Position numbers and translations under genes: made by a program. Under the pieces are notes generated by a model. It worked only from the letters and a program-made list of their open reading frames with translations. It did not search any database and had not been told where the DNA came from. Shown one piece after another: positions 1 through 7,239 of a stretch of DNA of 64,000 bases (position 1 is its first letter; every line of letters begins with the position of its first letter). Source of the stretch: Clostridia bacterium (GTDB lineage Bacteria > Bacillota > Clostridia > Christensenellales > Aristaeellaceae); contig JAFRBK010000002.1 in assembly GCA_017404985.1 (NCBI GenBank), positions 1 to 64,000 of the forward strand, written 5' to 3'.

Positions 1-1
1 A

Positions 2-133
2 GGTGCTGAAGGATTTGCTCGTTTGCTGAGCTTCATCTCAACGGCGGTGCGTCATGGCATCTCTTCTTTTGATGCCTGTCTTTCTCTGTACAATGGCACT
101 GCTCTTGCACTGGTCGAATCATGGCAGGACTGA
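2..133 (+). CDS. IS66-like transposase, C-terminal tail (cut by window edge)
   Basis: The first 43 codons in frame 2 are open and end at TGA 131-133. The peptide starts GAEGFARLLSFISTAVRHG, which resembles the C-terminal tail of IS66-family DDE transposases (usual pattern R-GAEA-x-x-x-Y-S-L-x-E-T-A-x-x-N-G). The rest of the gene lies outside the window, so family assignment rests on this short stretch and intactness cannot be judged. It is followed by a short A+T-rich stretch that could contain the element's right end, but no terminal repeat was identified. Confidence 0.5.
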   Translation, partial: GAEGFARLLSFISTAVRHGISSFDACLSLYNGTALALVESWQD

Positions 134-237
134 ACAGTTACAAAGTGTTTATGATTGATTCCTTATATTCCAGCGTCCGTGATTCTCGCATGTCTGGTCT
201 TCCTGCGTCTGATCCGGGTATACGATACCAGCAATCA

Positions 238-279
238 GACGTAAAATCAAACGCAAATTTTTACGTTCGTTTTTGCGTC
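238..279. repeat. Imperfect inverted repeat, possible terminator or element end
   Basis: GACG-T-AAAA and AAACG on the left are mirrored by CGTTT and TTTTGCGTC on the right, around an A/T-rich centre. It lies between the transposase tail and the stop of the InlB-repeat remnant, so it could be the remnant's terminator or part of the insertion element end. Nothing else was recognised between 134 and 326. Confidence 0.3.
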
Positions 280-326
280 CGTTCTCATGTGATATCCATG
301 TTCCCGGCAATATCACTCCGCCCCTC

Positions 327-1085
327 TTATTCCTCGACAACCAGGTATCCGAGCGTGCTCGCCTGAGTCGCCGAGTTGCTGCCCTTCGGAACCAGAACAA
401 CCAGATCCGCGTCAAACGAATTCGCTCCAAAGCCCGTGAAGCTCCCCGGCAACCGTACGGCCTCCGCGGATTCAATCCCGGAGAAAGCCTCGCTCTCCAC
501 CGTTTGGATATGATCCGGCAGCGTCAGTATCTTTGTAGCATCAACCCACCTGGCTTTGAGAGCGATGGTTCCGTTGACAACCGTATCAAAGTCGTAAGTC
601 GCACGTTCCATGATCTTTTTCCTGTTCTCGGTATCGAAGGTAATCAGATGCCATCCCGCGAAAACGTATCCCTCTCGAACCGGTTTTTCAGGCTCAGCAG
701 CCTTATTTCCTGGGACAATCGCCTGCGTTGCTGCAATAGTTCCTCCGTCGCTGTCAAAAATCACGTAGTATACACCGAGCCACTTCGCCCGGAGGGTGGT
801 ATCCTGTTCAATGGTCGTGTTACCGAAATCGAAGCGATCATCCTCTTCTGAGCCGTCTTCCCTGACCGGAAACCAACCTGTGAAATATAATCCTTCCCGT
901 TTGGGATCCTCTGGAATTTCAGGTTGTCGGTCAGAAAGGCCCCCGCCGGGACCTCAGGATCGAGCCCGTCAATCCAGGCCTGCGGGCTGGCCTGCGTATT
1001 CAGATTCACCCAAACACGCTCTTCATTGTCCTCCTCCGCTCCGGCGCAGGACAGCAGCGCCGCCAGAGAATCCCTTTTTCATCAT
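327..1085 (-). pseudogene. Remnant of a secreted InlB-repeat/BspA-LRR protein, frameshifted
   Basis: The frame from about 957 down to the stop at 327 encodes two Listeria-Bacteroides (InlB B-type) repeats. These are recognisable from the pieces GLYFTGW, LRAKWLG, FDSDGGT, GYVFAGW and LKARW, and are followed by a BspA-like leucine-rich segment (TVESEAFSGIESAEAVRLPG). Upstream, the continuation is in another frame (NLNTQASPQAWIDGL and a possible lipobox LLSC), and the ATG at 1085 with MMKKGF is in the first frame again. At least two frameshifts are therefore needed to join start to stop. The architecture matches the C-terminus of the giant protein at 47795-51907. Upstream segments are tentative; the downstream repeats are clear. 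Confidence 0.65.
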
Positions 1086-1270
1086 GCCAGGGAATGATAT
1101 CATCTTTGACAATGACAATTTTCCGGAAAGAATCATCAATTCGGTTCAGTGAATGAATCTCCTGCTCTCGCTTTCCGGGATCGGAGATATCCAGAGCAGA
1201 CTGAATATAATATCGTTTCTGGCCTTAACATAACAGGCAGCATCACGTCAAGAACATTGCAAACAATTTT

Positions 1271-1290
1271 TGCTCTCCGGAGCATTTTTT
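1271..1290 (+). terminator. Short hairpin followed by T-run
   Basis: TGCTC-TCCG-GAGCA is followed by six T on the plus strand. No plus-strand gene ends just upstream. It may belong to a lost gene, or act weakly on the minus-strand response regulator transcript that ends at 1353. Confidence 0.35.
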
Positions 1291-1352
1291 GTTTGTATAA
1301 CACTTTCGCTTTTATCAGCTGCACCGAAACAGAGGGGCAACATATAAAAGCC

Positions 1353-2120
1353 CTATCGTATTCCGTCATTCTTTTCGGCGGATGCTTGTTCCTCCCGATA
1401 CTGCGCCGGGCTGATCCCGACCGCGTTCTTGAAGCTCCGGCTGAAATGGAACGGATCCGGATAGCCGACCCGGGCCGCGATCTCTCGGACTGTCAGATCG
1501 GTATCCATCAGGTATTTCTTGGCCTGCCTCATCCGCAGGTCGGTCAGGTACCGGCTGGGGCTGCTCCCCGTCTGTTCATGGAATATTTTGCTCAGGTACG
1601 GTGCGGAAACCGCCAGGGACGCCGCCAGCGCTGAAAAATCCACCTGCTCCGCGTAATTCTCCTGCAGGTAGATCCGGATGCTCTCCGCCAGGGACGCCGC
1701 GTCGTATTCCTTACGGGGCGCGATCTGCTGTTCCCGGGCCAGCAGCTTTGCTTCCAGGCGCTGGAGCAGCCGCTTCAGTTCCTCCGGGTTGACCGGTTTC
1801 AGCAGGTAATCCACCGCGCTGTTCTGGATCGCCGCTTTCATATAATCAAAATCGCTGTATCCGCTGATGATGACGCACAGGATATCCGGATGCGTCTCCC
1901 GGAGCCGGGCGATCAGTTCAATCCCGTCCATCTCGGGCATCTTGATATCGCTGAACACCACATCCGGCAGCAGCTCCGCGGCCTGCTCAAGGGCTTCCAA
2001 CCCGGTCCCTGCCCGGGAAACCACATGAAAAGCCTTGTTGCTGTCTTCAATGCGCCGGGCGATATTGTTGGCAATCAGCCTCTCGTCGTCCGCGACGATC
2101 ACCTTAAACTGTCTGCCCAT
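1353..2120 (-). CDS. AraC-type response regulator (YesN family)
   Basis: 255 aa. An N-terminal receiver domain (residues about 5-120) has the acidic pair D11/D12, phosphoacceptor D58 (FSDIKMPEMDG), S86 and K108. A C-terminal AraC double helix-turn-helix (about 150-250) ends in the typical GISPAQYREE. The product should bind DNA upstream of the divergent sugar transporter genes and activate them when phosphorylated by the kinase encoded just upstream. The start overlaps the 3' end of that kinase gene by 17 bases, so the two are one operon and are probably translationally coupled. The architecture is that of YesN/LytTR-free carbohydrate regulators common in Clostridia and Bacilli. Confidence 0.93.
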   Translation of the reverse strand: MGRQFKVIVADDERLIANNIARRIEDSNKAFHVVSRAGTGLEALEQAAELLPDVVFSDIKMPEMDGIELIARLRETHPDILCVIISGYSDFDYMKAAIQNSAVDYLLKPVNPEELKRLLQRLEAKLLAREQQIAPRKEYDAASLAESIRIYLQENYAEQVDFSALAASLAVSAPYLSKIFHEQTGSSPSRYLTDLRMRQAKKYLMDTDLTVREIAARVGYPDPFHFSRSFKNAVGISPAQYREEQASAEKNDGIR

Positions 2121-3888
2121 TCCGGTTCCCTCCGATCACTACGCAGGCGCCTCCGTCCGGATTGTTCTCCAGGCGGAAAATAAACTCATCCCCGTACAGC
2201 AGGTAAAAACGGATATAAACATGAAGGATGCCCATCCCGTTGATCTTCAGGGACGGCAGGGTGGAAGTCCGGCGGATCTCCTCCATCTGCTCCAGGAGCG
2301 CTTTCTTTGTTTCTTCCCCGAAGCCGGGGCCGTTATCCCGGATCCGCAGCTCATAGCTGTCCCCGGATACGCTTCCTTCAATCCGGATCCTGTAGGGCGG
2401 CCTGCAGGTGGTTGTGAACTTGATCGCGTTCTCCGCCAGCAGCTGCACGCAAAGTTTGGGGACCGGGATCGGATCCATCTCCTCCGGCAGATCGACCTCG
2501 CAAGTCAGGTCCCCCTGATAGCGGATCTCCATACAGCGCAGGTAATCCCGCGTATGCCGGATCTCCTTTTCCAGCGGCACCAGTTGGGCTGAATCCGATG
2601 AGATATAACGCAGGATGCCCGCCATGGACTGGCACATCTCCGCGATCTCGGTGTCCATTCCTTCGTCCGCCATGGCCTGGATCGCCTGAAGGCTGTTAAA
2701 CAGGAAATGCGGATTCATCTGGGCCTGCAGCGCCAGCATTCTGGACTGCATCTCCTGGTTCTGCAGCTCCAGCAGCTTCGTCACATGTCCGCTCAGCGTC
2801 GTCTGCATCCGGGAAAAGGAGGTGTGCAGCGTCTGGATCTCCCGGATGTCTGAATTCACCTCAGGGAGCGGCGCCGGCTGTTCGATATCGATCTGCTCGA
2901 TCTGGCCGCAGATATCGGCCAACGGCCGTGTGATCCGGCGCGAGATCAGCCCGGATGCCAGAACCGTCAGGACCAGCGCGCCGAGGGTAATCAGCAGGAT
3001 CGTAACGATCTGGTCCCTGGCGGACCGGAACAGGTCCGCCTCCGGGATCATCATGACCGTCCGGAACTGTCCCCTGCCCGCGGAAACGCAGCAGACCAGG
3101 TTTCCGTTGCCGGCCGCGGTAAAGTCCTCCGGAAAGCCCTGCTTCTCCGCGGAAGAAAAAACATCGTCCGGTTCCTCTGTGTTCGGAAAGATTCGCTGTC
3201 CTTCCCGGTCATAGAAAAACAGGCTCTCCCCGAAAGCGGGATGGTAATCCATCATGGCGGAAAGGATCCTGCTGACCCGCTGCTTGATCTCGATATACCC
3301 GCAGCGGGTGCCGAAATTGTCATAGTTTTCCATCACCAGGGAAACAAAATGCCGCCCGTAGGGATCCGTCACATACTTGGAGAGCGTCCCGTCCCGGCCC
3401 GAATAGAAAAGGAGCTGGTGGTTTTCCTGTTCTGCCAGCGGCTCATACCAGGGCTGTGCCTCCGCCTGGTCCTCCGTCACCTCGTTATGCAGGCCGGATG
3501 AAACGCGGATCCCATCCTTCGTATACAGGTTGATCTGGTCGATCGGCCGGTTCGGAAAAACGATCAGCGACAGGATCATGGAAAGCTTGTCCGCCTCCTC
3601 CGACAGGCCGCGGGAAGATCCCTGGCGCAGGTACAGCCGGTCCTGCAGGCGCGTGGAATAGGTAATGTTCATCGCCATGGTCCGCATCTGGTCGATCTCC
3701 CGGTCCGCTGCTGACGAGGCGGTGCGGAGCTGCTGGCGGAGCGTGTTCAGCACCTCGCTGCGCACCCGGTTCCCATGGATCAGCGAGAACACGGTCGCCA
3801 GCAGCGCGAAAGCCAGGAGGATGAGGACGGTGTACGTCCCCATCAGGGTTCCCCGTACCGTCCTTCCGCGCTTTTCCCGGTTTCGCAT
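2104..3888 (-). CDS. Sensor histidine kinase (YesM family)
   Basis: 594 aa membrane kinase. It has a transmembrane helix near residues 15-38, a large extracytoplasmic sensing domain (about 40-285), a second helix (about 290-315) and a HAMP linker. The phosphorylatable histidine is in the motif QMNPHFLFNSLQAI typical of the LytS/YesM His_kinase family, followed by a GHKL ATPase with the G1 box DNGPGFGEE. It partners the YesN regulator that follows with overlap. The divergent location next to an ABC sugar importer suggests it senses the oligosaccharide or its binding protein; that role is inferred from context. A consensus promoter lies directly upstream. Confidence 0.93.
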   Translation of the reverse strand: MRNREKRGRTVRGTLMGTYTVLILLAFALLATVFSLIHGNRVRSEVLNTLRQQLRTASSAADREIDQMRTMAMNITYSTRLQDRLYLRQGSSRGLSEEADKLSMILSLIVFPNRPIDQINLYTKDGIRVSSGLHNEVTEDQAEAQPWYEPLAEQENHQLLFYSGRDGTLSKYVTDPYGRHFVSLVMENYDNFGTRCGYIEIKQRVSRILSAMMDYHPAFGESLFFYDREGQRIFPNTEEPDDVFSSAEKQGFPEDFTAAGNGNLVCCVSAGRGQFRTVMMIPEADLFRSARDQIVTILLITLGALVLTVLASGLISRRITRPLADICGQIEQIDIEQPAPLPEVNSDIREIQTLHTSFSRMQTTLSGHVTKLLELQNQEMQSRMLALQAQMNPHFLFNSLQAIQAMADEGMDTEIAEMCQSMAGILRYISSDSAQLVPLEKEIRHTRDYLRCMEIRYQGDLTCEVDLPEEMDPIPVPKLCVQLLAENAIKFTTTCRPPYRIRIEGSVSGDSYELRIRDNGPGFGEETKKALLEQMEEIRRTSTLPSLKINGMGILHVYIRFYLLYGDEFIFRLENNPDGGACVVIGGNRNGQTV

Positions 3889-3951
3889 GTGCCGCCTCCC
3901 CTCCGCGGTCCGCTAAAATGGATATGTAACGTTTCGTTTTCCAGTGCTTCG

Positions 3952-3980
3952 AGTATAGGAAACTCCGCCTTTTTTGTCAA
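3952..3980 (-). promoter_or_regulatory. Consensus promoter for the kinase-regulator operon
   Basis: On the minus strand TTGACA (3980-3975) and TATACT (3957-3952) are separated by exactly 17 bases, about 65 bases ahead of the kinase start. Confidence 0.75.
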
Positions 3981-4079
3981 CCCGGAGTGCCATGCTTTTA
4001 TCATTTCCGGTCAGTTTACAGTTAAAATTATCCATGAAACCCGATAAAATGTTCCATTCCCTTTTTCCGGTTACGTTTC

Positions 4080-4085
4080 TATAAT
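4080..4085 (+). promoter_or_regulatory. -10 box for the sugar ABC operon
   Basis: TATAAT lies 73 bases ahead of the binding-protein start. No good -35 is visible at the right distance, which fits a promoter that needs an activator such as the neighbouring YesN-type regulator. A strong GAAGGAGG ribosome site precedes the ATG at 4159. Confidence 0.55.
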
Positions 4086-4158
4086 CGGATCAGATAAAAG
4101 AGCCGGAGATAGCCGGCCGCCTGTACGCAGGAAATGAATATGAAGGAGGTTTCCCTGT

Positions 4159-5436
4159 ATGAAGAAAATCCTGTCTCTCGCACTGGCGCTGATCATGCTG
4201 TTGAGCGCCGCCGCCGTCGTTCACGCCGATGATGGTATGACCATCACCTATATGGCCAGCCAGGACTGGGTCCAGGATGCCGAAATGGAACTGGCTGAAA
4301 AGTTTACCGAACAGACCGGGATCAAGGTTGATTTCCAGATTATCCCCTCCGACCAGTACACCACCCTGCTGATGAGCAAGCTGAACGCCGGCGAATGCCC
4401 GGACCTCTTTGGCTCCCAGGCCGGCCAGTTTGATATCGTGACCCAGCTGAACGTGGAAAAGAACGCCGTGGACCTCAGCGGTGAAGCCTGGGCGGCCACC
4501 GTGGATCCGCTGGCCGCCTCCGAAACGTCCGTGGACGGCAAGCTGTACGGCCAGCCCGCACAGGATGTCTCCGCTGTCTGGGCGGTCGCCTATAATAAAA
4601 AGGAATTTGAAAAGCTCGGGTTGAGCGTGCCCACCACCTATGAAGAGTTCAAGGCGGTGTGCGAAGCGATCAAGGCTGATGGCATGGTCCCCGTCTATGA
4701 AGCGGTTTCCGACGGCTGGCATCATCAGCTGTGGTTCTGCGAGATGGGTGTCGCCATCGAGCATGACGAACCCGGCACCGCGGAAAAGCTGAACAATAAT
4801 ACGATGAAATTCGCCGACAGCGCCGCCGCGAAAAAGCTGATTGAGCAGATCAAGGAAATGGCCGATCTGGGGTACTGGGGCGACAATTACATGGCCAACG
4901 AGTATGCGGACGCCGCCAGGGCGATCGCCGAAGGTGAATGCGCCATGACCGTCGCCAACCAGGGCTTCCCCGCCGAACTGAACGCCGCCTATCCGGAATT
5001 TGCGGCGGAGGACATCGGATTCTTCGTCATGCCCCTGTGCGATAACCAGATTCTGAACATGAACCCCGTCGGCCCGACCCGCTTCATCTACTCCGGCTCC
5101 GATAAGATCGACGCTGCGAAGCAGTATCTCGCCTTCCTGGCTGAGCCGGAAAACATCCAGTACCAGATCGAGAAGGTTCCGAAATTCAACACGCTGCCCT
5201 TCACCACCGCGAAGGACGCCTATTCCCCCGAAATCTCCGCGTTCTATGCGGCCTATCCGAATCACGGCACCGTGTACCAGACCTGCGTCAAGTACGTCAA
5301 TCCCCAGTGGATGGAGATCGGCAAGGAACTGGTTTCCGTGATCCAGGGGGATCAGGATGCTGAAGCCATGCTGAAGAATATCGACCGGAACCGCGCGGAT
5401 CAGGCGGCCGCCGCCAAGGATCCCGCCTGGAACTGA
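4159..5436 (+). CDS. Sugar ABC transporter substrate-binding protein
   Basis: 425 aa, family 1 extracellular solute-binding protein. It has a Sec-type N-terminus (MKKILSLALALIMLLSAAAVVHA) with a cleavage-like AxA before DDGM. No lipobox cysteine is visible, which is unusual for a Gram-positive binding protein; attachment to the membrane is therefore unclear. The fold-typical segments ITYMASQDW, AVWAVAYNKKEFEKLGL and the C-terminal solute-binding tail are present. It is the first gene of the sugar uptake operon, followed by a strong hairpin and two permease genes. No ATPase gene is present in the cluster, so a shared MsmK-type ATPase elsewhere is expected. Confidence 0.92.
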   Translation: MKKILSLALALIMLLSAAAVVHADDGMTITYMASQDWVQDAEMELAEKFTEQTGIKVDFQIIPSDQYTTLLMSKLNAGECPDLFGSQAGQFDIVTQLNVEKNAVDLSGEAWAATVDPLAASETSVDGKLYGQPAQDVSAVWAVAYNKKEFEKLGLSVPTTYEEFKAVCEAIKADGMVPVYEAVSDGWHHQLWFCEMGVAIEHDEPGTAEKLNNNTMKFADSAAAKKLIEQIKEMADLGYWGDNYMANEYADAARAIAEGECAMTVANQGFPAELNAAYPEFAAEDIGFFVMPLCDNQILNMNPVGPTRFIYSGSDKIDAAKQYLAFLAEPENIQYQIEKVPKFNTLPFTTAKDAYSPEISAFYAAYPNHGTVYQTCVKYVNPQWMEIGKELVSVIQGDQDAEAMLKNIDRNRADQAAAAKDPAWN

Positions 5437-5454
5437 TTGGCCCCGGAAATCCGT

Positions 5455-5489
5455 ACGGAGGAAACCGCTGTGCCGGTTTCCTCCGTTTT
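5455..5489 (+). terminator. Strong intercistronic hairpin after the binding-protein gene
   Basis: A 13-bp arm (ACGGAGGAAACCG), a six-base loop and its exact complement are followed by four T. Placed between the binding protein and the permeases, it probably stops most transcripts or protects the upstream message, giving excess binding protein over permease. Confidence 0.8.
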
Positions 5490-5538
5490 CGAAAGACCGT
5501 CCTTTTCCCGGGCGGAATGAACCGGCTGGAGGATAACC

Positions 5539-6417
5539 ATGAACAAAAACCGGACCTATCCGACCTATTTCGTTTTCGGCGCGCTGCTGTTGTACGTCGC
5601 GCTGTATATGCTGCCTTCCGTAATAGGCCTCGGATACTCTTTCACAGACTGGTCTGTCTATTCGGAGGAGATTCATTTCGTCGGCTGGAAGAATTTTGCC
5701 ACGGTGTTTTCAGCGGATTACAACTATACACGGATGCTGACAAACACGCTGGTCTTCACCGTGGTCACGACGCTGGCCAAGAATGTGATCGGCCTGGCCC
5801 TGGCCGTTCTGCTGACCAAAAAAGTGAAACTTTTGAACTTTCACAGGGCCGTCATGTATCTCCCCTGCGTCCTCTCCGCGCTGATCGTCGGCATGATCTT
5901 CAAATCCGTGCTGAACCCAAAGATCGGCCTGCTGAATACCTTCCTGCGGGGAATCGGGCTGAAATTTCTCGCCAGCAACTGGCTGACGGATTCAAAGATC
6001 GCCTTCAATTCCGTGATGGCGGTGGACATCTGGAAAGGAATGGGCTATATTATGACCATCCTGATTGCGGGCATCATGTCCATCCCGCCCACGTATTATG
6101 AGGCGGCTTCCATCGACGGAGGCGGCCCCTGGCAGTGCTTCCGGCATATCACGCTCCCGCTGCTCGCGCCGACGCTGACTGTCACCACGGTACTGAACGT
6201 GATCTACGGTCTGAAAGTCTTCGATACGGTCTATTCCCTGACCAACGGTGGCCCCGGTTTTGCCACGGAGGTCATGTATACTGGTGTATACAAGGAATTC
6301 GGTCTGGGGCGCTACGCGGTAGGCACCACCCTGTCCACCATCATGACCCTGGTCATGCTGGTCGCCGGCTATTTCATGATCCGGCACATGGTGAAGGGGG
6401 ATGGACAGGAAATATGA
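5539..6417 (+). CDS. Sugar ABC transporter permease (UgpA/LacF type)
   Basis: 292 aa with six predicted membrane helices; the first is at about residues 12-32. The cytoplasmic EAA loop that docks the ATPase is seen as EAASIDGGGPWQCFRHITLP near residues 190-212. The start at 5539 is set by GGAGG 7-12 bases upstream. The stop codon overlaps the start of the next permease (ATGA), so the pair is co-translated and should form a heterodimeric channel for the sugar delivered by the 4159-5436 product. Confidence 0.93.
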   Translation: MNKNRTYPTYFVFGALLLYVALYMLPSVIGLGYSFTDWSVYSEEIHFVGWKNFATVFSADYNYTRMLTNTLVFTVVTTLAKNVIGLALAVLLTKKVKLLNFHRAVMYLPCVLSALIVGMIFKSVLNPKIGLLNTFLRGIGLKFLASNWLTDSKIAFNSVMAVDIWKGMGYIMTILIAGIMSIPPTYYEAASIDGGGPWQCFRHITLPLLAPTLTVTTVLNVIYGLKVFDTVYSLTNGGPGFATEVMYTGVYKEFGLGRYAVGTTLSTIMTLVMLVAGYFMIRHMVKGDGQEI

Positions 6418-7238
6418 AACGGAGAAAAATGCTTTCCGCGCTGGGCGTCAACCTGCTGGCCTGGCTTCTGTCCCTGATCCTGCTGGCCCCGCTGCTGCTG
6501 ATCCTTTTGAACAGCTTCAAGACCGGCAAAGCCGCGGCAGCGATGAATCTGGCGCTGCCTTCCTCCCTGGAATGGTCCAACTATGCCCTCGTGATCGAGA
6601 AGGGAAAGCTGGGCACGGCCTTCCTGAACAGCCTGCTCTATTCCGCCTCCAGTGTGCTCCTGTGCACCCTGCTGTGCACCATGGCATCCTACGTCCTGTC
6701 CCGGAACCGCCGCCGCCTGCACGGTTTCCTCTATCTCTTCCTGGTTCTCGGCATCGCAATCCCCATCAATTATATTCCCCTGATGAAAGTGATGCAGACC
6801 CTGAAGCTGATGAACACGCGGATCGGGATCGTTCTGCTCTATACCGCCACGCAGATCCCGTTCAACATCTTCCTGATCCACAGTTTCGTCGGCAAGATCT
6901 CTCCGGAGATCGACGAGGCCGCCGTAATCGACGGCGCGTCTCCCGCCGGGCTGTTCTTCCGGATCGTGATGCCGCTGCTCAAGCCCGTCCTGGTCACCGT
7001 TATGGTCCTGACCTTCCTGAACACCTGGAACGAGTTTGTGATGCCGCTGTATTTCCTCGGCAGCACGGACAAGTGGCCGATGACGCTGGCGGTGTATAAT
7101 TTCTTTGGAATGTATTTCAAGGACTGGAACCTGGTCTGCGCCGATATCGTCCTGACCAGCGCGCCGGTCGTCATCATCTATCTGCTGGGCCAGAAGTATA
7201 TCGTCTCCGGCATGACCGCCGGAGCTGTAAAAGGATGA
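6414..7238 (+). CDS. Sugar ABC transporter permease (UgpE/MalG type)
   Basis: 274 aa, six predicted membrane helices, with the EAA loop EAAVIDGASPAGLFFRIVMP at about residues 165-185. The start ATG overlaps the upstream stop by four bases. It is the second half of the importer core. Its stop lies just before the GH31 glycosidase gene, linking transport with intracellular hydrolysis of the imported glycoside. Confidence 0.93.
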   Translation: MKRRKMLSALGVNLLAWLLSLILLAPLLLILLNSFKTGKAAAAMNLALPSSLEWSNYALVIEKGKLGTAFLNSLLYSASSVLLCTLLCTMASYVLSRNRRRLHGFLYLFLVLGIAIPINYIPLMKVMQTLKLMNTRIGIVLLYTATQIPFNIFLIHSFVGKISPEIDEAAVIDGASPAGLFFRIVMPLLKPVLVTVMVLTFLNTWNEFVMPLYFLGSTDKWPMTLAVYNFFGMYFKDWNLVCADIVLTSAPVVIIYLLGQKYIVSGMTAGAVKG

Positions 7239-7239
7239 A

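Noticed and set aside
1149..1634. A plus-strand 161-codon frame
   Set aside because: Most of it is antisense to the YesN-type regulator, and its start has no ribosome site.
4090..5676. A 528-codon open frame on the minus strand across the binding-protein gene
   Set aside because: It is an antisense shadow of a gene with signal peptide and clear family features.
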